DNA from: Weissella cibaria KACC 11862 | GTDB lineage: Bacteria > Bacillota > Bacilli > Lactobacillales > Lactobacillaceae | Assembly: GCF_000193635.1 (NCBI RefSeq) | Contig: NZ_AEKT01000020.1 | Span: 1-64,000, forward strand | Direction of reading: 5' to 3' | DNA: 64,000 nucleotides | In this document: piece after piece, positions 25,752 to 36,022 of the stretch | Position numbering within the stretch: the first letter of the stretch is position 1 | Layout of the letters: each line of letters starts with the position of its first letter | Made by a program: the position numbers and the translations under genes | The notes under the pieces: model-generated | Database searches by the model: none | What the model saw: the letters and a program-made list of their open reading frames with translations, nothing else | Told to the model about the DNA's origin: nothing

Positions 25752-28700
25752 TTAGACCATTCTATATGTCAGACGACTACGTCCATCCCCGAGTTTCGTA
25801 ACCACCATCTGTTGCTGAATTTGGCGTTTCATTGACTCCACGTGCGAAATCACACCAATCAAGCGACCACTTTGCTCGACCATCGAGAGCGCCTCCAAGG
25901 CCTGATTCAATGTGTTACTGTCGAGTGAACCAAATCCTTCATCGATAAATAGCGCATCAATTTTGGCACCACCAGCTCGACGTTGCACAATCTCTGCCAT
26001 CGACAACGCAATCGACAGCGCCGCAATAAATGATTCCCCACCTGACAACGTGCTTGTCGACCGGACTTTACCACCATCTTGATCATAAATATCAATATCT
26101 AGTCCATTCTGGTTCGCCCGTCCTGCCTGCCGACTTGAGAGCACAAATTGGTACCGACCACTTGATAAGGTACCAATATAGTGTTCATTCGCATAGGTTA
26201 GGACCTCATACAGGAAACTGCGCAAGACATATGGCTCCAGGCGTAAGTGTAACAAATTGTTACCGTCGACCGCCTGAGTCAATTTAATCAAATCAGCTGA
26301 CTTTGCCGTGATGGCATCAATGTCTGTTTGCAATTTCAAAATTGTAGTCTGTTGCTGTTGCAAAGACTCTAAGAGCCATTCCGCTTTGTTTAAACGTTCA
26401 GTTGCTTCATCTAAAGCCGTTTGTTTTTGTGTCAATTCAGCTTGTAACTGTGACAAATCTGGCCGTTCTTGACCAGCAGTCAACGCTCGGCTCTGCGCAA
26501 TGGCTGTCGCGACCGTCTGACGTTGTGTGTCATAAGCAGCCAATTGCCGTTCTAATTGAATTAATTCATCCGGTTGATTCTGAATGCGATCTAATAACGC
26601 CTGTAGCGCCTGTTCATCCGCAACGGGGCCATCAGTAATCGCAATTCCCAGGCGGCCCTTCGCTTCATCTAATGCCGTCTGGTACGTATTTTGTTCTTGA
26701 TTTAATACCAAACGTCGTTGCGAAAGCTCTTGCTGCGTTTGTTCGGCGGAACGAATTTTCTCATCAGCGCTCTGAACAACTTGTTGATAGGTCGCAATTT
26801 TTTCAGTCAATGCCTGTTGTTCAACCTCATAATCACTGACTGTTGAAAGCGGTCCGTCCGAATTCAATTCGTGTTGTTCACTGTCATTTTCAGCCAGCTG
26901 CGTCGTAATGCCCGCTAATTGCGTTTGCGTCCGTGCTAGATTCGTTTTAACAGATGCAATCTCCTCCGTCACAGTCGCTAATGTCGCTGTCAGTTGTTCT
27001 TGTTTAGTAACCTGATCTGATAGGTGCTGGCGAACTTGTGCGATGACAGTCTGTACGGTTGACGTATCATACGTGTCTGGCAACAAGTTGTTTGGAAACA
27101 CGGTTGCCCATGCTGTGAAAAACTGATTATACTCACTCGCAAATCCGTCTCGTTCTGACGTAAGTTGCTTTGCCAATGTATCATACTGTTGTTTGGTTTG
27201 TGTAGCGTCCGTCGTCAAACTTGCTTCAGTCGCGATTGCCTGTTGCTCTGCAGTCTCAGCCTCATCAACAGCCGCCATAGCCACGTTAATTTCAGCATAC
27301 GAGGTGCTACCAACGTGCGGGTCAGCTCCCTCGCCCGTATAAATCTGGCCACAAACCATGCAAGCCTCACCAATTTTCAGCTCACTATGAAGTTGTTTAA
27401 TCATGAGTTCCCGGCGCAATGTCGCCTTCGCTTCACGCATCGCGATGACATCCTGCAGATTAGCTTTAGCCGTATCTAGCTTACGTGTCACCCGCATCAA
27501 ATTCTCAGCCTGTTGTGCGACCTTTTTTTCAGTTTGTTGCAGACGTTCATCAGTCCGTTGTAGCTCATCAGCTTGGGTAGCAAAAACCAACAATTGCTCA
27601 CGCGATGATGAAACAGACGCTACTGTCGCCAAAGACGTTTGTAGCTCAACTTCTTTGGCAGTTAATTCAGCCAATTGCGTCTTTAACTGGGCTTCGTTAG
27701 TTTGTCGTGTTTGCCGTTGCTGGGCCAACTGAGTCGCTTGCGTAATCAGCATTGCCAGACGTTGCGCATTAGGCAACAAAGTCCGTGTAATTGTCGTCAA
27801 CCGTGCTTCAGCAATCTTAATATCAGCTGCTTGTGTTAAAAGTTCCGCTTTCGTAGCCGTCGCCTCTGACAGGCTATGGGTTGTGGCCGCTTCGCGTGTC
27901 GCCAGCTGTGTTAATTCAGTTGCCACCCGCGCTAGTTGTTCTTCATATCGCGTCACATCATTCACGATACTTTGCTGTTGGTTTCCCCACTGCAATAGCG
28001 TCGCTTGCTGCCGTTGCTCATTAATTTGATCGGCTTGTTCATCAAGTAGTTGTTGCTTTGCCGTATTTTCAGCCAACAACTCAAATTGACGATTTAATTG
28101 TTCGGCCGCTTTCACCCGTTCCTGCGATTGCGCCACGGCCGTTGTTGCCGTCGCCTTTTCAGTTTCACGCGCCGTCACCAGGTCTGTTAAACGCGCAATA
28201 TAAGCAGTTAAAGCTGTGATTTTCTCAACGGCCGTCGGTGCGCTATCTGCAATTGCTGGATCATCCCACGAAATTTGTGACAACGCCACATCCCGCTGGG
28301 TCTCAAGATTCGTGACTTGTTTTAACGTGTCTTTTTGTTGTTCCTTCAACGACTCCGTGAACTGATTAAAAACTTCCGTCCCAAATAGACTCCGCAAAAT
28401 GGTCATCTTATCATCGCTCTGAGCGGCCAAAAATTCACGGAACTGATTCTGTGGTAACAAAATGATTTTGCGGAATTGGTCTGCATTTAGATGCAATAAT
28501 TCTTGAATCGCATCCCGCACAACCGGAATTTTCTCGCCCATCGCCGCGATAGGCACTTGTAAAGTTTCGTCAACCTCAGTCAATGACACTTCGGCTTTAC
28601 GTTCAGTGGTATCATCGTCGGATTTCGCACCACGCTTTTTCTTTAATTGTTGCGTCGGTTTGCGACTAATTCGATAGTACCGTCCGTTATGCTCAAACCA

Positions 28701-28937
28701 AAAAGTCACAACCGTCTCCGCTGTTGTGGGCGCAAATTCACTGCGCATTTCCTCTGGCTTACGTTCACTGGTTCCTTCACCAAACAAGGCGTAGGTCATG
28801 CCATCAAACATTGTTGTTTTACCGGCACCGGTATCGCCAGTGATCAAAAACAATTTTGATTCTGTAAATCGCTCAAAATCAACCGTCGTTTGTTCGTAGG
28901 GCCCAAAATATTGTAACGCTAATTTAATTGGACGCAT
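25752..28937 (-). CDS. sbcC: Exonuclease subunit SbcC
   Basis: SMC-like ATPase of 1061 residues that with SbcD forms the SbcCD nuclease, which opens hairpins and DNA ends during repair. Walker A GDTGAGKTT is near residue 34. Two long coiled coils rich in Gln and Thr flank the zinc hook ACMVCG near residue 525. The signature LSGGESF and the Walker B region FIDEGFGSLD are in the last 120 residues. It starts 2 bases after the sbcD stop, so the two subunits are translated together. Confidence 0.95.
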   Translation of the reverse strand: MRPIKLALQYFGPYEQTTVDFERFTESKLFLITGDTGAGKTTMFDGMTYALFGEGTSERKPEEMRSEFAPTTAETVVTFWFEHNGRYYRISRKPTQQLKKKRGAKSDDDTTERKAEVSLTEVDETLQVPIAAMGEKIPVVRDAIQELLHLNADQFRKIILLPQNQFREFLAAQSDDKMTILRSLFGTEVFNQFTESLKEQQKDTLKQVTNLETQRDVALSQISWDDPAIADSAPTAVEKITALTAYIARLTDLVTARETEKATATTAVAQSQERVKAAEQLNRQFELLAENTAKQQLLDEQADQINEQRQQATLLQWGNQQQSIVNDVTRYEEQLARVATELTQLATREAATTHSLSEATATKAELLTQAADIKIAEARLTTITRTLLPNAQRLAMLITQATQLAQQRQTRQTNEAQLKTQLAELTAKEVELQTSLATVASVSSSREQLLVFATQADELQRTDERLQQTEKKVAQQAENLMRVTRKLDTAKANLQDVIAMREAKATLRRELMIKQLHSELKIGEACMVCGQIYTGEGADPHVGSTSYAEINVAMAAVDEAETAEQQAIATEASLTTDATQTKQQYDTLAKQLTSERDGFASEYNQFFTAWATVFPNNLLPDTYDTSTVQTVIAQVRQHLSDQVTKQEQLTATLATVTEEIASVKTNLARTQTQLAGITTQLAENDSEQHELNSDGPLSTVSDYEVEQQALTEKIATYQQVVQSADEKIRSAEQTQQELSQRRLVLNQEQNTYQTALDEAKGRLGIAITDGPVADEQALQALLDRIQNQPDELIQLERQLAAYDTQRQTVATAIAQSRALTAGQERPDLSQLQAELTQKQTALDEATERLNKAEWLLESLQQQQTTILKLQTDIDAITAKSADLIKLTQAVDGNNLLHLRLEPYVLRSFLYEVLTYANEHYIGTLSSGRYQFVLSSRQAGRANQNGLDIDIYDQDGGKVRSTSTLSGGESFIAALSIALSMAEIVQRRAGGAKIDALFIDEGFGSLDSNTLNQALEALSMVEQSGRLIGVISHVESMKRQIQQQMVVTKLGDGRSRLTYRMV

Positions 28938-28939
28938 CT

Positions 28940-30109
28940 TTATCCCTCTTCCTGTTGGCGTAACTGTACTAGTGTATCTGCGATAACACGTTCTTGCGCT
29001 GCGGTTAGTGATTCTTGTGTGACTTCTTGGTAGAAGGTCGCAATCAAATCATCATCGGACACATCATCGGCAACGACTTCTGGAATAACCTGATCAACCA
29101 TCGTGAGTGCCGGTAAGTCATACTGCACTTCGACGACATCCCCATAAATGTCAACCAACGTTGCGCGTGCATTCGTTGTGTGTGCAACGCCCTGAATGCG
29201 AATACTAAAAAAGTTGGCATGATTTCTAGCATACTGTTGATAAAATTCAGGACTTATCAAAGTCTCAAACGGTGCTGATAGGACAATCAAATCTTTAGTC
29301 GGTGTAATTGGGTGCCAAGTCGTGTGGACCGCGTCGGGTGTGATATCAACAATAAAGACCCCTTTCTCCGTTTGTGCTTCCTTGGTATTGAATTTAACAG
29401 GCGATCCAGCATACTGAATTGTTTTAGTTGGACTAGCTTGGCGTAAATGCAGGTGGCCTAACGCCACGTAGTCAAATGCTGAAAATTGGTCAGCAGTGAT
29501 CCCCTTCAATCCACCGACGCGTGAATTCGTTTCACTAGTAAATTCATAGTCTTCATTACCTGCGCCTGTCACATAATAATGGGTGACCAAAATATGTTGC
29601 TTGTGTGGATCAAATGTTGCCACCATATCTTGCACAATTCGGTTCATAACCTGTTCAATACTTTGGTACGCCGCCAATTCGTCTTCTGGGATTTGATAAT
29701 AAACACGCGCGGTTGTTGGTTCGATAAATGGTAGTAAATAAATTTGCGCTTCTGGCGTTTCCACTGGTTTAAATGCACCCGCTAGCGTTGTATTAAGGAA
29801 TAACCCGGTTTGCTCACGCCACTCATGGCCCGCTCCCAGACGTGTCGCACCGTCGTGATTCCCAGAGACTGCGTAAATCGGTAAATGATGGGTCAGGTTC
29901 ATTTCTTTCAGCATCCGCTCCAAGGCCGTCACTGCCTGTGTTGATGCAATCGCGCGATCATAAAGGTCGCCAGCAATAATGACCCCGTCGACTTTTTCAG
30001 CAATCGCAATGTCTAACATCTTTTTAAAAGCAGCTTCCTGCTCTGATAACAAACTGAAGCCACCTAATTCTTTACCGATGTGCCAATCAGCTGTATGTAA
30101 TAATTTCAT
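28940..30109 (-). CDS. sbcD: Exonuclease subunit SbcD
   Basis: Mre11-type metallophosphoesterase of 389 residues, nuclease subunit of SbcCD. Motifs in order: HTADWHIGKE (residues 5-14), AGDLYDR, AVSGNHDGATRLG, LVTHYYV, and LGHLHLRQ. The ATG at 30109 gives the normal MKLLHTADWHIG start; the frame upstream to 30226 runs through the terminator of the dehydrogenase gene and is not coding. Confidence 0.95.
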   Translation of the reverse strand: MKLLHTADWHIGKELGGFSLLSEQEAAFKKMLDIAIAEKVDGVIIAGDLYDRAIASTQAVTALERMLKEMNLTHHLPIYAVSGNHDGATRLGAGHEWREQTGLFLNTTLAGAFKPVETPEAQIYLLPFIEPTTARVYYQIPEDELAAYQSIEQVMNRIVQDMVATFDPHKQHILVTHYYVTGAGNEDYEFTSETNSRVGGLKGITADQFSAFDYVALGHLHLRQASPTKTIQYAGSPVKFNTKEAQTEKGVFIVDITPDAVHTTWHPITPTKDLIVLSAPFETLISPEFYQQYARNHANFFSIRIQGVAHTTNARATLVDIYGDVVEVQYDLPALTMVDQVIPEVVADDVSDDDLIATFYQEVTQESLTAAQERVIADTLVQLRQQEEG

Positions 30110-30130
30110 GTGTCTCTCATTTCTCAAATG

Positions 30131-30172
30131 AAAAAGGCGACCAAACACGCACCGCTTGTTTGGGTCACCTTT
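30131..30172 (-). terminator. Terminator after the L-HicDH gene
   Basis: AAAGGTGACCCAAACA and TGTTTGGTCGCCTTT (minus strand) with T5. Confidence 0.85.
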
Positions 30173-30179
30173 CAGTGTC

Positions 30180-31112
30180 TTACAATGTGTCGACAATCTC
30201 GTCAAACTTTTCTTGGATAAAGTCACGTGATGCTAATAGCTTTTCTTGCTCATCAGTTGTTAAGTCTAGATTAGCTTCTGCTAACACGCCGTCACGGCCA
30301 ATCACCGCCGGGTATGACAAATAAATGCCCATATCATCACGTCGGTTCGAAACCACTAATTCTGCGTGCGCATCAGCCATCACAGCTTTTGCAATCCGAA
30401 CTGCAGCCGTTGCGACACCGTAACTCGTATAACCTTTGCCGTTTAACACGGTAAAGCCTCCCTTACGCGCTTCGGCTTCGATACCGGCCAAATCAATATC
30501 ACCAGCATCAGCCAGCTTAGCAATTGGCTGACCAAGTACTTGCACCGTTGACCACGCGACAAATTGCGAATTACCGTGTTCACCTAAGTTATACCCGGAT
30601 ACTGAACGAGGGTCCAAGTCAAACGCCTCACCCACCGCACGTTGCATACGTGCCGTGTCTAGCAAGGTTCCCGTACCAATCACCTTATGTGTTGGAAATC
30701 CAGTAACTTGCTGGAATAATGCGGTAATAACGTCGACCGGGTTTGAAATCACAATCAGAACCCCGGTAAAGCCCGATTCTTTTAAATTGGTCCCCACCGA
30801 TTGCACCATACTACTCGTAAACTTTAGTTCCGCAAATCGATCACCGCTTGGATTGTCCTGCTGTAACTTAATGTTCCCTAACGTCGAAATCACAACATCC
30901 GCGTCTTCCAACGCTGACCAATCATTAATTGTGATATTACCATGCATTTCTAAATTAGCCATCGCATCTTGGAAGTCCAGTTGATCCGCCGTTACCTTAC
31001 GCTCGTTAGCGTCGATAAATACGTAATCATCTGCAACCCCTTGTGCAATTAACGCGTGTGCCACTGCACTACCGACGTTCCCCAACCCGATAATTCCGAC
31101 TTTACGTGCCAT
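30180..31112 (-). CDS. L-2-hydroxyisocaproate dehydrogenase (L-HicDH), lactate dehydrogenase family
   Basis: NAD-dependent enzyme reducing branched 2-keto acids such as ketoisocaproate to L-2-hydroxy acids. It is 310 residues, exactly the length of the known L-HicDH of Weissella confusa, which it closely resembles from memory. Rossmann motif [13 protein letters not shown] is at residues 5-17. Instead of the LDH loop it has [10 protein letters not shown], and the catalytic His lies in LGEHGNSQF near residue 195. The ATG at 31112 follows GGAGGATGAT; the frame up to 31169 is not needed. It is a single gene with its own terminator. True L-LDH activity is also possible. Confidence 0.92.
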   Translation of the reverse strand: MARKVGIIGLGNVGSAVAHALIAQGVADDYVFIDANERKVTADQLDFQDAMANLEMHGNITINDWSALEDADVVISTLGNIKLQQDNPSGDRFAELKFTSSMVQSVGTNLKESGFTGVLIVISNPVDVITALFQQVTGFPTHKVIGTGTLLDTARMQRAVGEAFDLDPRSVSGYNLGEHGNSQFVAWSTVQVLGQPIAKLADAGDIDLAGIEAEARKGGFTVLNGKGYTSYGVATAAVRIAKAVMADAHAELVVSNRRDDMGIYLSYPAVIGRDGVLAEANLDLTTDEQEKLLASRDFIQEKFDEIVDTL

Positions 31113-31188
31113 ATCATCCTCCAAAGTTTTAATAATTTCATTATACCGAAAACGGCCATTGTTCTCCACCGAACAACAGCCGTTACCT

Positions 31189-32397
31189 TTATGCTTTAAA
31201 TAAATGTTTCGTTGCCGCCATCAACAATGCGGCTGCAATCATCAAAACCACCAAAATTAGATAAACAATATTCTGAATTTCGCCAGCTGGATTTGCCGTA
31301 AAGGCCATCCCGTAAAGCATCGGTCCAAACGCAGACATGAAGTAGCCACCGGCCTGAGCCATTCCGGATAGTCGCGCAGTTTCAACTGGTGAATCCGTCT
31401 TTGCAGCAAACATGGTCATCGTGTAAAGGAAGAAGAACGATGTCGCAAAACCAATCAAGACGGTTAATGTCCACCAATATGCCAGCGATGACGTATCCTG
31501 ATTAAACAACATGATTGCCCCAGCCAGCGACAGCACACCCGCAATAGCAATTGCCATCATCGTCCCACGACGACGCATGTGAACAAGAATGTTTGGTACA
31601 ATAATCGAAATTGGCATACCGATAAATGAGTAAAATGACATAATAACTGAAATTGCCCCTGCTGACACGTGATGATGAGCCATCATCGTTGGTAACCAAG
31701 CAACTCCCGTGTAATTAATCGTGGCCTGAACCCCGAACACAATCAAGAAAGGCCAGGCCCGTACATTGGTCCAAATACGCTTCTTAGGCGCTATGACTTG
31801 TTTTTCAGTCGCGGTTGTTTTCACTTTTTCTGGCACCAACCGTGCCGTATAGAACCAAAAGCCCAAAACAATTGCTGGCAATAGCACCAATAACCACATC
31901 ACTGCATGCCAACCGAACGTCGCAACAACCGGTGCAGTTAACAAACTAAATGCGGCTGAACCCACCATAATCGTGAGTGAATAGAGTGATGTATAGACCC
32001 CGACTTTATGTGAAAAATAAGCAGCCACAAACGAAGGCATAAAGACATTTAAATGGGCAATACCAATTCCCACAAACACCGTGCCCAACAGCATCGTTGG
32101 CATCGTCACAACCAGTCGCAGTGCCGTCCCCAGAAAAATACTTGCAATTGACAAAAATAATGCTTTTTTAAGGCCAAACACAGCCATTGTTTTGGATGCA
32201 AAGTTTGAGATTAACAAAAACATCACCAATGGAATCGTTGTTAATATGCCTAACTGACCGCTAGGAACACCTAACTCCTGCGATATTTGTGACAACATCA
32301 ATGGCAATGTCGTAATTGGCGACCGCATAATTAATCCGATCAACATGACACTTGCTGCTAATGCAATGCCCGTCGGTAAAACTTGTTTCTTACTCAT
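31189..32397 (-). CDS. Major facilitator superfamily transporter, CynX/NimT-like
   Basis: 402-residue carrier with twelve predicted membrane helices in two halves separated by a basic central loop ([15 protein letters not shown]). The start with [23 protein letters not shown] and the [15 protein letters not shown] region resemble the cyanate/nitroimidazole (CynX/NimT) branch of the MFS. The substrate is not predictable. Confidence 0.85.
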   Translation of the reverse strand: MSKKQVLPTGIALAASVMLIGLIMRSPITTLPLMLSQISQELGVPSGQLGILTTIPLVMFLLISNFASKTMAVFGLKKALFLSIASIFLGTALRLVVTMPTMLLGTVFVGIGIAHLNVFMPSFVAAYFSHKVGVYTSLYSLTIMVGSAAFSLLTAPVVATFGWHAVMWLLVLLPAIVLGFWFYTARLVPEKVKTTATEKQVIAPKKRIWTNVRAWPFLIVFGVQATINYTGVAWLPTMMAHHHVSAGAISVIMSFYSFIGMPISIIVPNILVHMRRRGTMMAIAIAGVLSLAGAIMLFNQDTSSLAYWWTLTVLIGFATSFFFLYTMTMFAAKTDSPVETARLSGMAQAGGYFMSAFGPMLYGMAFTANPAGEIQNIVYLILVVLMIAAALLMAATKHLFKA

Positions 32398-32455
32398 GTA
32401 CCCGCTCCTAAACCTTTTAAATCAAGATATCCAGCATACCATTGTTTCAGATATG

Positions 32456-32493
32456 AAAAAAGCCACCAGACGTCTCAATCTGGTGACTTTTTT
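32456..32493. terminator. Terminator after the vitamin B6 transport gene
   Basis: AAAAAAGCCACCAGA/TCTGGTGACTTTTTT stem with T7. Confidence 0.9.
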
Positions 32494-32507
32494 GTTACTT
32501 TGCAAAG

Positions 32508-33026
32508 TTAGTGACTTTTAGGCATCAAAATCTTGCGCAACGGTACGCTCAGCAACAAGGCCAAGATAAACCCGGCCAATACTTGCATAATGTTAGCTGG
32601 TACATCGGCTAGTCCCGCCAAAAAGGCTGGACCAAGCTGCATTTTTGCACCACCGTTCAACCAGATTAAGAATGAACCGGCTAACCAGTACCCAACAACC
32701 ATCACCAAACCGCCTAAGAAATTGCCAAAGACGCGCTTCCCAATCGAAGGATTTAACCCATACTTACCAATCACCCAACCTTCACCACCATGAATAAGTA
32801 ATGAAAAGATCATCCATTGGGGATAACCAGCAAGTAAATCAAGCAATAAACCTGTTAACCCACCGACCATTGCGCCGGTTCTTGACCCATAGTGCCAAGC
32901 TGCGATAAAAATACCAGTTTCCACCAATGATACAAAGCCTGTTGGCGTCGGTATCTTGGCGACATAACTCAAGACAATATTGATAGCGACAATCACGGCC
33001 GCGATGGTTAATTGTTTCGTTTTCAT
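32508..33026 (-). CDS. ECF transporter S component, probably for vitamin B6 (PdxU-like)
   Basis: Membrane substrate-binding subunit of 172 residues with about five or six helices, for an energy-coupling factor importer whose shared ATPases are encoded elsewhere. N terminus KTKQLTIAAVIVAINIVLSYV is typical of the ECF_trnsprt (pfam12822) group. Its ATG (33026) follows GAGG and lies directly after the kinase stop. Vitamin specificity is inferred from the linked pyridoxine kinase; the related HmpT (hydroxymethylpyrimidine) type cannot be excluded. Confidence 0.8.
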   Translation of the reverse strand: MKTKQLTIAAVIVAINIVLSYVAKIPTPTGFVSLVETGIFIAAWHYGSRTGAMVGGLTGLLLDLLAGYPQWMIFSLLIHGGEGWVIGKYGLNPSIGKRVFGNFLGGLVMVVGYWLAGSFLIWLNGGAKMQLGPAFLAGLADVPANIMQVLAGFILALLLSVPLRKILMPKSH

Positions 33027-33027
33027 T

Positions 33028-33840
33028 TTATTGTTCCTCACTTAAACGTCGTGCTGCCTGCCAAACATTACCAACCGGCAACGCCTCGTTTAACGGTACC
33101 CCATGTTTAATACCTTCGTACACAAATGCTTTTGCATCTGAGACTGCATGCGCCGTTGTTGCCCCAGCAGCTAACTGACTAGCTATCGCGGAAGAAAACG
33201 TGCAACCAGCTCCATTATTGTAGGCATTGGCCACCTTTTCTGTCTTAAAGGTCTTCAGACCATCAGCCGCCACTAAAACATCAACTGCTTCCTGACCAGC
33301 TAAACGCTTACCGCCTTTCACCACGACCGATTGGGCGCCCATTTGTTGCATGATACGCGCTGCCTCAGTCATATCAGCGGCTGTTTTAATCGTTCGACCG
33401 CTTAACAATTCTGCTTCCACTAAATTCGGTGTGGTAATAGTTGCCAACGGCAATAATTCAGTTTGAATGGCTTTCACCAGTTCATTGACGTTCGCCGTGC
33501 TTGTCTCTTTAAAAGCCATCACCGGATCAATTATGACTGGTAGGTGACTGGCATACTCTTTTAAATACTTCGCCACCAGTTCAACGTGTGCAACAGTCGG
33601 TAGTAAGCCAACCTTCACACCAGCAATATCGTCAATCGCAAAAATTGCATCAAGCTGGGCCGCTAAAATAGCAATCGGCACAGGATGAATGGTGAAATCA
33701 TCTGGCGTGACAGTCACAATACTGGTGATGGCACTAAGCCCAAAGTAACCATATTCATTAAACGTTGCCAAATCGGCCTGAATGCCCCCACCAGCCAAAA
33801 CGTCCGAACCTGCAATCGTTAACATTTTTGTTGGTTTCAA
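33028..33840 (-). CDS. pdxK: Pyridoxine/pyridoxal kinase of the ThiD-like family
   Basis: Ribokinase-fold kinase of about 270 residues that phosphorylates vitamin B6 (or HMP). It starts with LTIAGSDVLAGGGIQADLATF, has DPVMAFK mid-protein, and the anion-hole motif NNGAGCTFSSAI near residue 215. GAGC in place of the GTGC of ThiD and the overall pattern favour PdxK over ThiD. The likely start is TTG at 33840, nine bases from GGAGG; the in-frame ATG at LTIAG is too far from it. Coupled to the ECF S component, it traps the imported vitamin. Confidence 0.82.
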   Translation of the reverse strand: MKPTKMLTIAGSDVLAGGGIQADLATFNEYGYFGLSAITSIVTVTPDDFTIHPVPIAILAAQLDAIFAIDDIAGVKVGLLPTVAHVELVAKYLKEYASHLPVIIDPVMAFKETSTANVNELVKAIQTELLPLATITTPNLVEAELLSGRTIKTAADMTEAARIMQQMGAQSVVVKGGKRLAGQEAVDVLVAADGLKTFKTEKVANAYNNGAGCTFSSAIASQLAAGATTAHAVSDAKAFVYEGIKHGVPLNEALPVGNVWQAARRLSEEQ

Positions 33841-33915
33841 TCTGCCATACCTCCACATCGATATCAATAAGATTAAGTTTAGCACAGAATTTTATGAGAA
33901 TGTATGAAAAAATAA

Positions 33916-33943
33916 AAAGAGTGAATATCATCATTCACTCTTT
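33916..33943 (-). terminator. Terminator after the HU gene
   Basis: AAAGAGTGAAT/ATTCACTCTTT with T5 on the minus strand. Confidence 0.85.
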
Positions 33944-34004
33944 CCATATATCAACCTTTTTGGCCCCACGAATTACCGTGAATGCCAGTATTACAGGCTT
34001 TAAA

Positions 34005-34280
34005 TTACTTGATGGCGTCCTTCAAGGCCTTACCAGGCTTAAAGGCAGGAATCTTTGATGCAGCGATCTCAATTTCCTCACCTGTTTGTGGGTTGCGACC
34101 CTTACGAGCTGCACGTGTACGAACTTCGAAGTTACCAAAACCAATCAATTGTACCTTGTCACCCTTTGCCAAAGTATCTTGGATTGATGCAAAGACAGCA
34201 TCAACTGCTGCCGTTGCGTCCTTCTTAGTCAAACCAGTTGTCGTTGCAACGTCGTTTACCAATTCTTGCTTGTTAGCCAT
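34005..34280 (-). CDS. hup: DNA-binding protein HU
   Basis: 91-residue nucleoid protein, [20 protein letters not shown] at the start, the DNA-arm region [24 protein letters not shown] and the C-terminal [10 protein letters not shown]. It forms homodimers that bend DNA. Its codon use is strongly biased and its ribosome-binding site is AGGAGG, as expected for an abundant protein. It follows der in the common Firmicutes order rpsA-der-hup. Confidence 0.97.
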   Translation of the reverse strand: MANKQELVNDVATTTGLTKKDATAAVDAVFASIQDTLAKGDKVQLIGFGNFEVRTRAARKGRNPQTGEEIEIAASKIPAFKPGKALKDAIK

Positions 34281-34491
34281 GTTAATATCCTCCTGCTTAA
34301 TAGCTGATTGGGATTCCCAATGTACGAAATGAAACTCGTTGTTCCCTTATTTCGATATTTAGAATAGCATAGTTACTTGACCTTAACAAGCGATTGTTTG
34401 CTTAAAACGTTGATATAGCGCGCTTTTCAGCCTTTTTCAACAAAAATTCATGTTTTGCCATCATTTTTCGTACAAAAAACGAAAAAGCACC

Positions 34492-34516
34492 AAATCCGAA
34501 CGGACCGGTGCTTTTT
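34492..34516 (-). terminator. Terminator after der
   Basis: AAAAAGCACC..CGGTGCTTTTT stem (inner CCG/CGG). Confidence 0.8.
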
Positions 34517-34526
34517 ATTCACTTGC

Positions 34527-35837
34527 TTACGTACGAGCACGCTTAATCAAGTGAATTGGTGTTCCTGTAAAGTCGAATGACTTACGAATTTGATTCTCGA
34601 GGAATCGCGCGTAAGAGAAGTGCATCAACTCTGGATCGTTAACAAACACCACAAAAGTTGGTGGTTGAATGGCAACCTGTGTTGCATAGTAAACACGCAA
34701 ACGCTTACCATTTACCGTCGGCGTTGGGTTCAAAGCCAACGCGTCCATAATCACCTCATTCAGTGTTGCAGATTGCACACGCTTTTGGTGGTTTTCGTTA
34801 ACCTGCTTAATCAACTCAGGCAACTTATTCAAACGTTGCTTCGTCTTGGCTGAAACGAAAATAATTGGTGCGTATGATAAGTATTGGAACTCATCACGAA
34901 TCTGGTTTTCGAAGTCAGACATCGTGTGATTATCCTTTTCCAGGGTATCCCACTTGTTAACCACGATGATAATAGCCCGACCTGCTTCGTGCGCATAACC
35001 TGCCACGTGCTTGTCTTGCTCACGAATACCTTCTTCAGCGTTCAATACCATCAAAACAACGTTAGAGTCATCAATCGCACGCATCGCACGCATCACTGAA
35101 TACTTTTCAGTCGACTCGTAGACCTTACCACGCTTACGAATACCAGCAGTGTCAACCATGACAAACTCATCACCGTCAGCAGACGTGAAGCGCGTGTCAA
35201 TGGCATCACGTGTCGTTCCTGAGATGTCAGAAACAATAACACGTTCTTCACCTAGGATGGCATTCACAAGTGATGACTTACCAACATTTGGACGACCAAT
35301 GAATGAGAAGCGGATTGAATCATCATCTGCTTCGTTGTCCGTTTCTGGGAAGTGTGAGACAACTTGATCTAACAAGTCTCCCAACCCAGTTCCGTGAGAA
35401 CCTGAGATTGGGAATGGATCACCAAATCCCAACGCATAGAACTCATAGATTTCTGAACGCATTTCAATGTTATCGACCTTATTAACGGCCAATACGACTG
35501 GCTTTTTTGAACGGTACAAAATTTTTGCAACGCGTTCGTCAGCTTCCGTTAAACCTTCTTGCGCAGAAACCATGAAAACAATCACATCAGCTTCGTCAAT
35601 CGCAATCTCAGCTTGTTGGACAATTTGCGTCATAAATGGCTCATCAGCCATGTCAATTCCACCAGTATCAATTAGACGGAATTCGCGGGTCAACCATTCT
35701 GCGCGCGTATAAATACGATCACGCGTAACGCCTGGTGTGTCCTCAACAATTGAGATACGATCACCAGCAATACGGTTAAAAATAGTTGACTTACCGACGT
35801 TTGGGCGGCCGACAACGGCCACAACAGGAAATCCCAT
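34527..35837 (-). CDS. der: Ribosome assembly GTPase Der (EngA)
   Basis: 436-residue GTPase required for 50S subunit maturation. Two G domains in tandem are visible: [12 protein letters not shown] at residues 10-21 with [13 protein letters not shown] and NKVD, and [12 protein letters not shown] near 184 with [18 protein letters not shown] and NKWD. A KH-like domain follows, ending HLIKRART. A perfect palindrome overlaps the presumed -10 element upstream. Confidence 0.97.
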   Translation of the reverse strand: MGFPVVAVVGRPNVGKSTIFNRIAGDRISIVEDTPGVTRDRIYTRAEWLTREFRLIDTGGIDMADEPFMTQIVQQAEIAIDEADVIVFMVSAQEGLTEADERVAKILYRSKKPVVLAVNKVDNIEMRSEIYEFYALGFGDPFPISGSHGTGLGDLLDQVVSHFPETDNEADDDSIRFSFIGRPNVGKSSLVNAILGEERVIVSDISGTTRDAIDTRFTSADGDEFVMVDTAGIRKRGKVYESTEKYSVMRAMRAIDDSNVVLMVLNAEEGIREQDKHVAGYAHEAGRAIIIVVNKWDTLEKDNHTMSDFENQIRDEFQYLSYAPIIFVSAKTKQRLNKLPELIKQVNENHQKRVQSATLNEVIMDALALNPTPTVNGKRLRVYYATQVAIQPPTFVVFVNDPELMHFSYARFLENQIRKSFDFTGTPIHLIKRART

Positions 35838-35897
35838 GTTACCCTCTTTTCTGTCAGCGCACCGAGGCGGCCGACGTGTTCATTACTATTTTCGATT

Positions 35898-35916
35898 ATA
35901 CTGTTTAATACAGTAT
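35898..35916. promoter_or_regulatory. Perfect palindrome overlapping the der promoter
   Basis: ATACTGT-TTAAT-ACAGTAT. On the minus strand its edge forms part of TATAAT (35897-35902 region), with CAGACA 17 bases upstream as a weak -35. The position suggests an operator for an unidentified dimeric repressor. Confidence 0.4.
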
Positions 35917-35960
35917 GTGTCTGTTATCGTGTGACCAGCACAAAAAATAGCCCATTTACG

Positions 35961-36005
35961 AAATTAAGCGTGCGTTAGGACAACCCAACACACGCTTAAT
36001 TTTTT
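35961..36005 (-). terminator. Terminator after rpsA
   Basis: AAATTAAGCGTG/CACGCTTAATTT arms; T-rich tail. Confidence 0.85.
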
Positions 36006-36022
36006 AAGCTATTAAAAGCTGA

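Noticed and set aside
28000-28700. Gln/Thr-rich low-complexity stretch as a repeat array
   Set aside because: It is the coiled coil of SbcC in a continuous reading frame.
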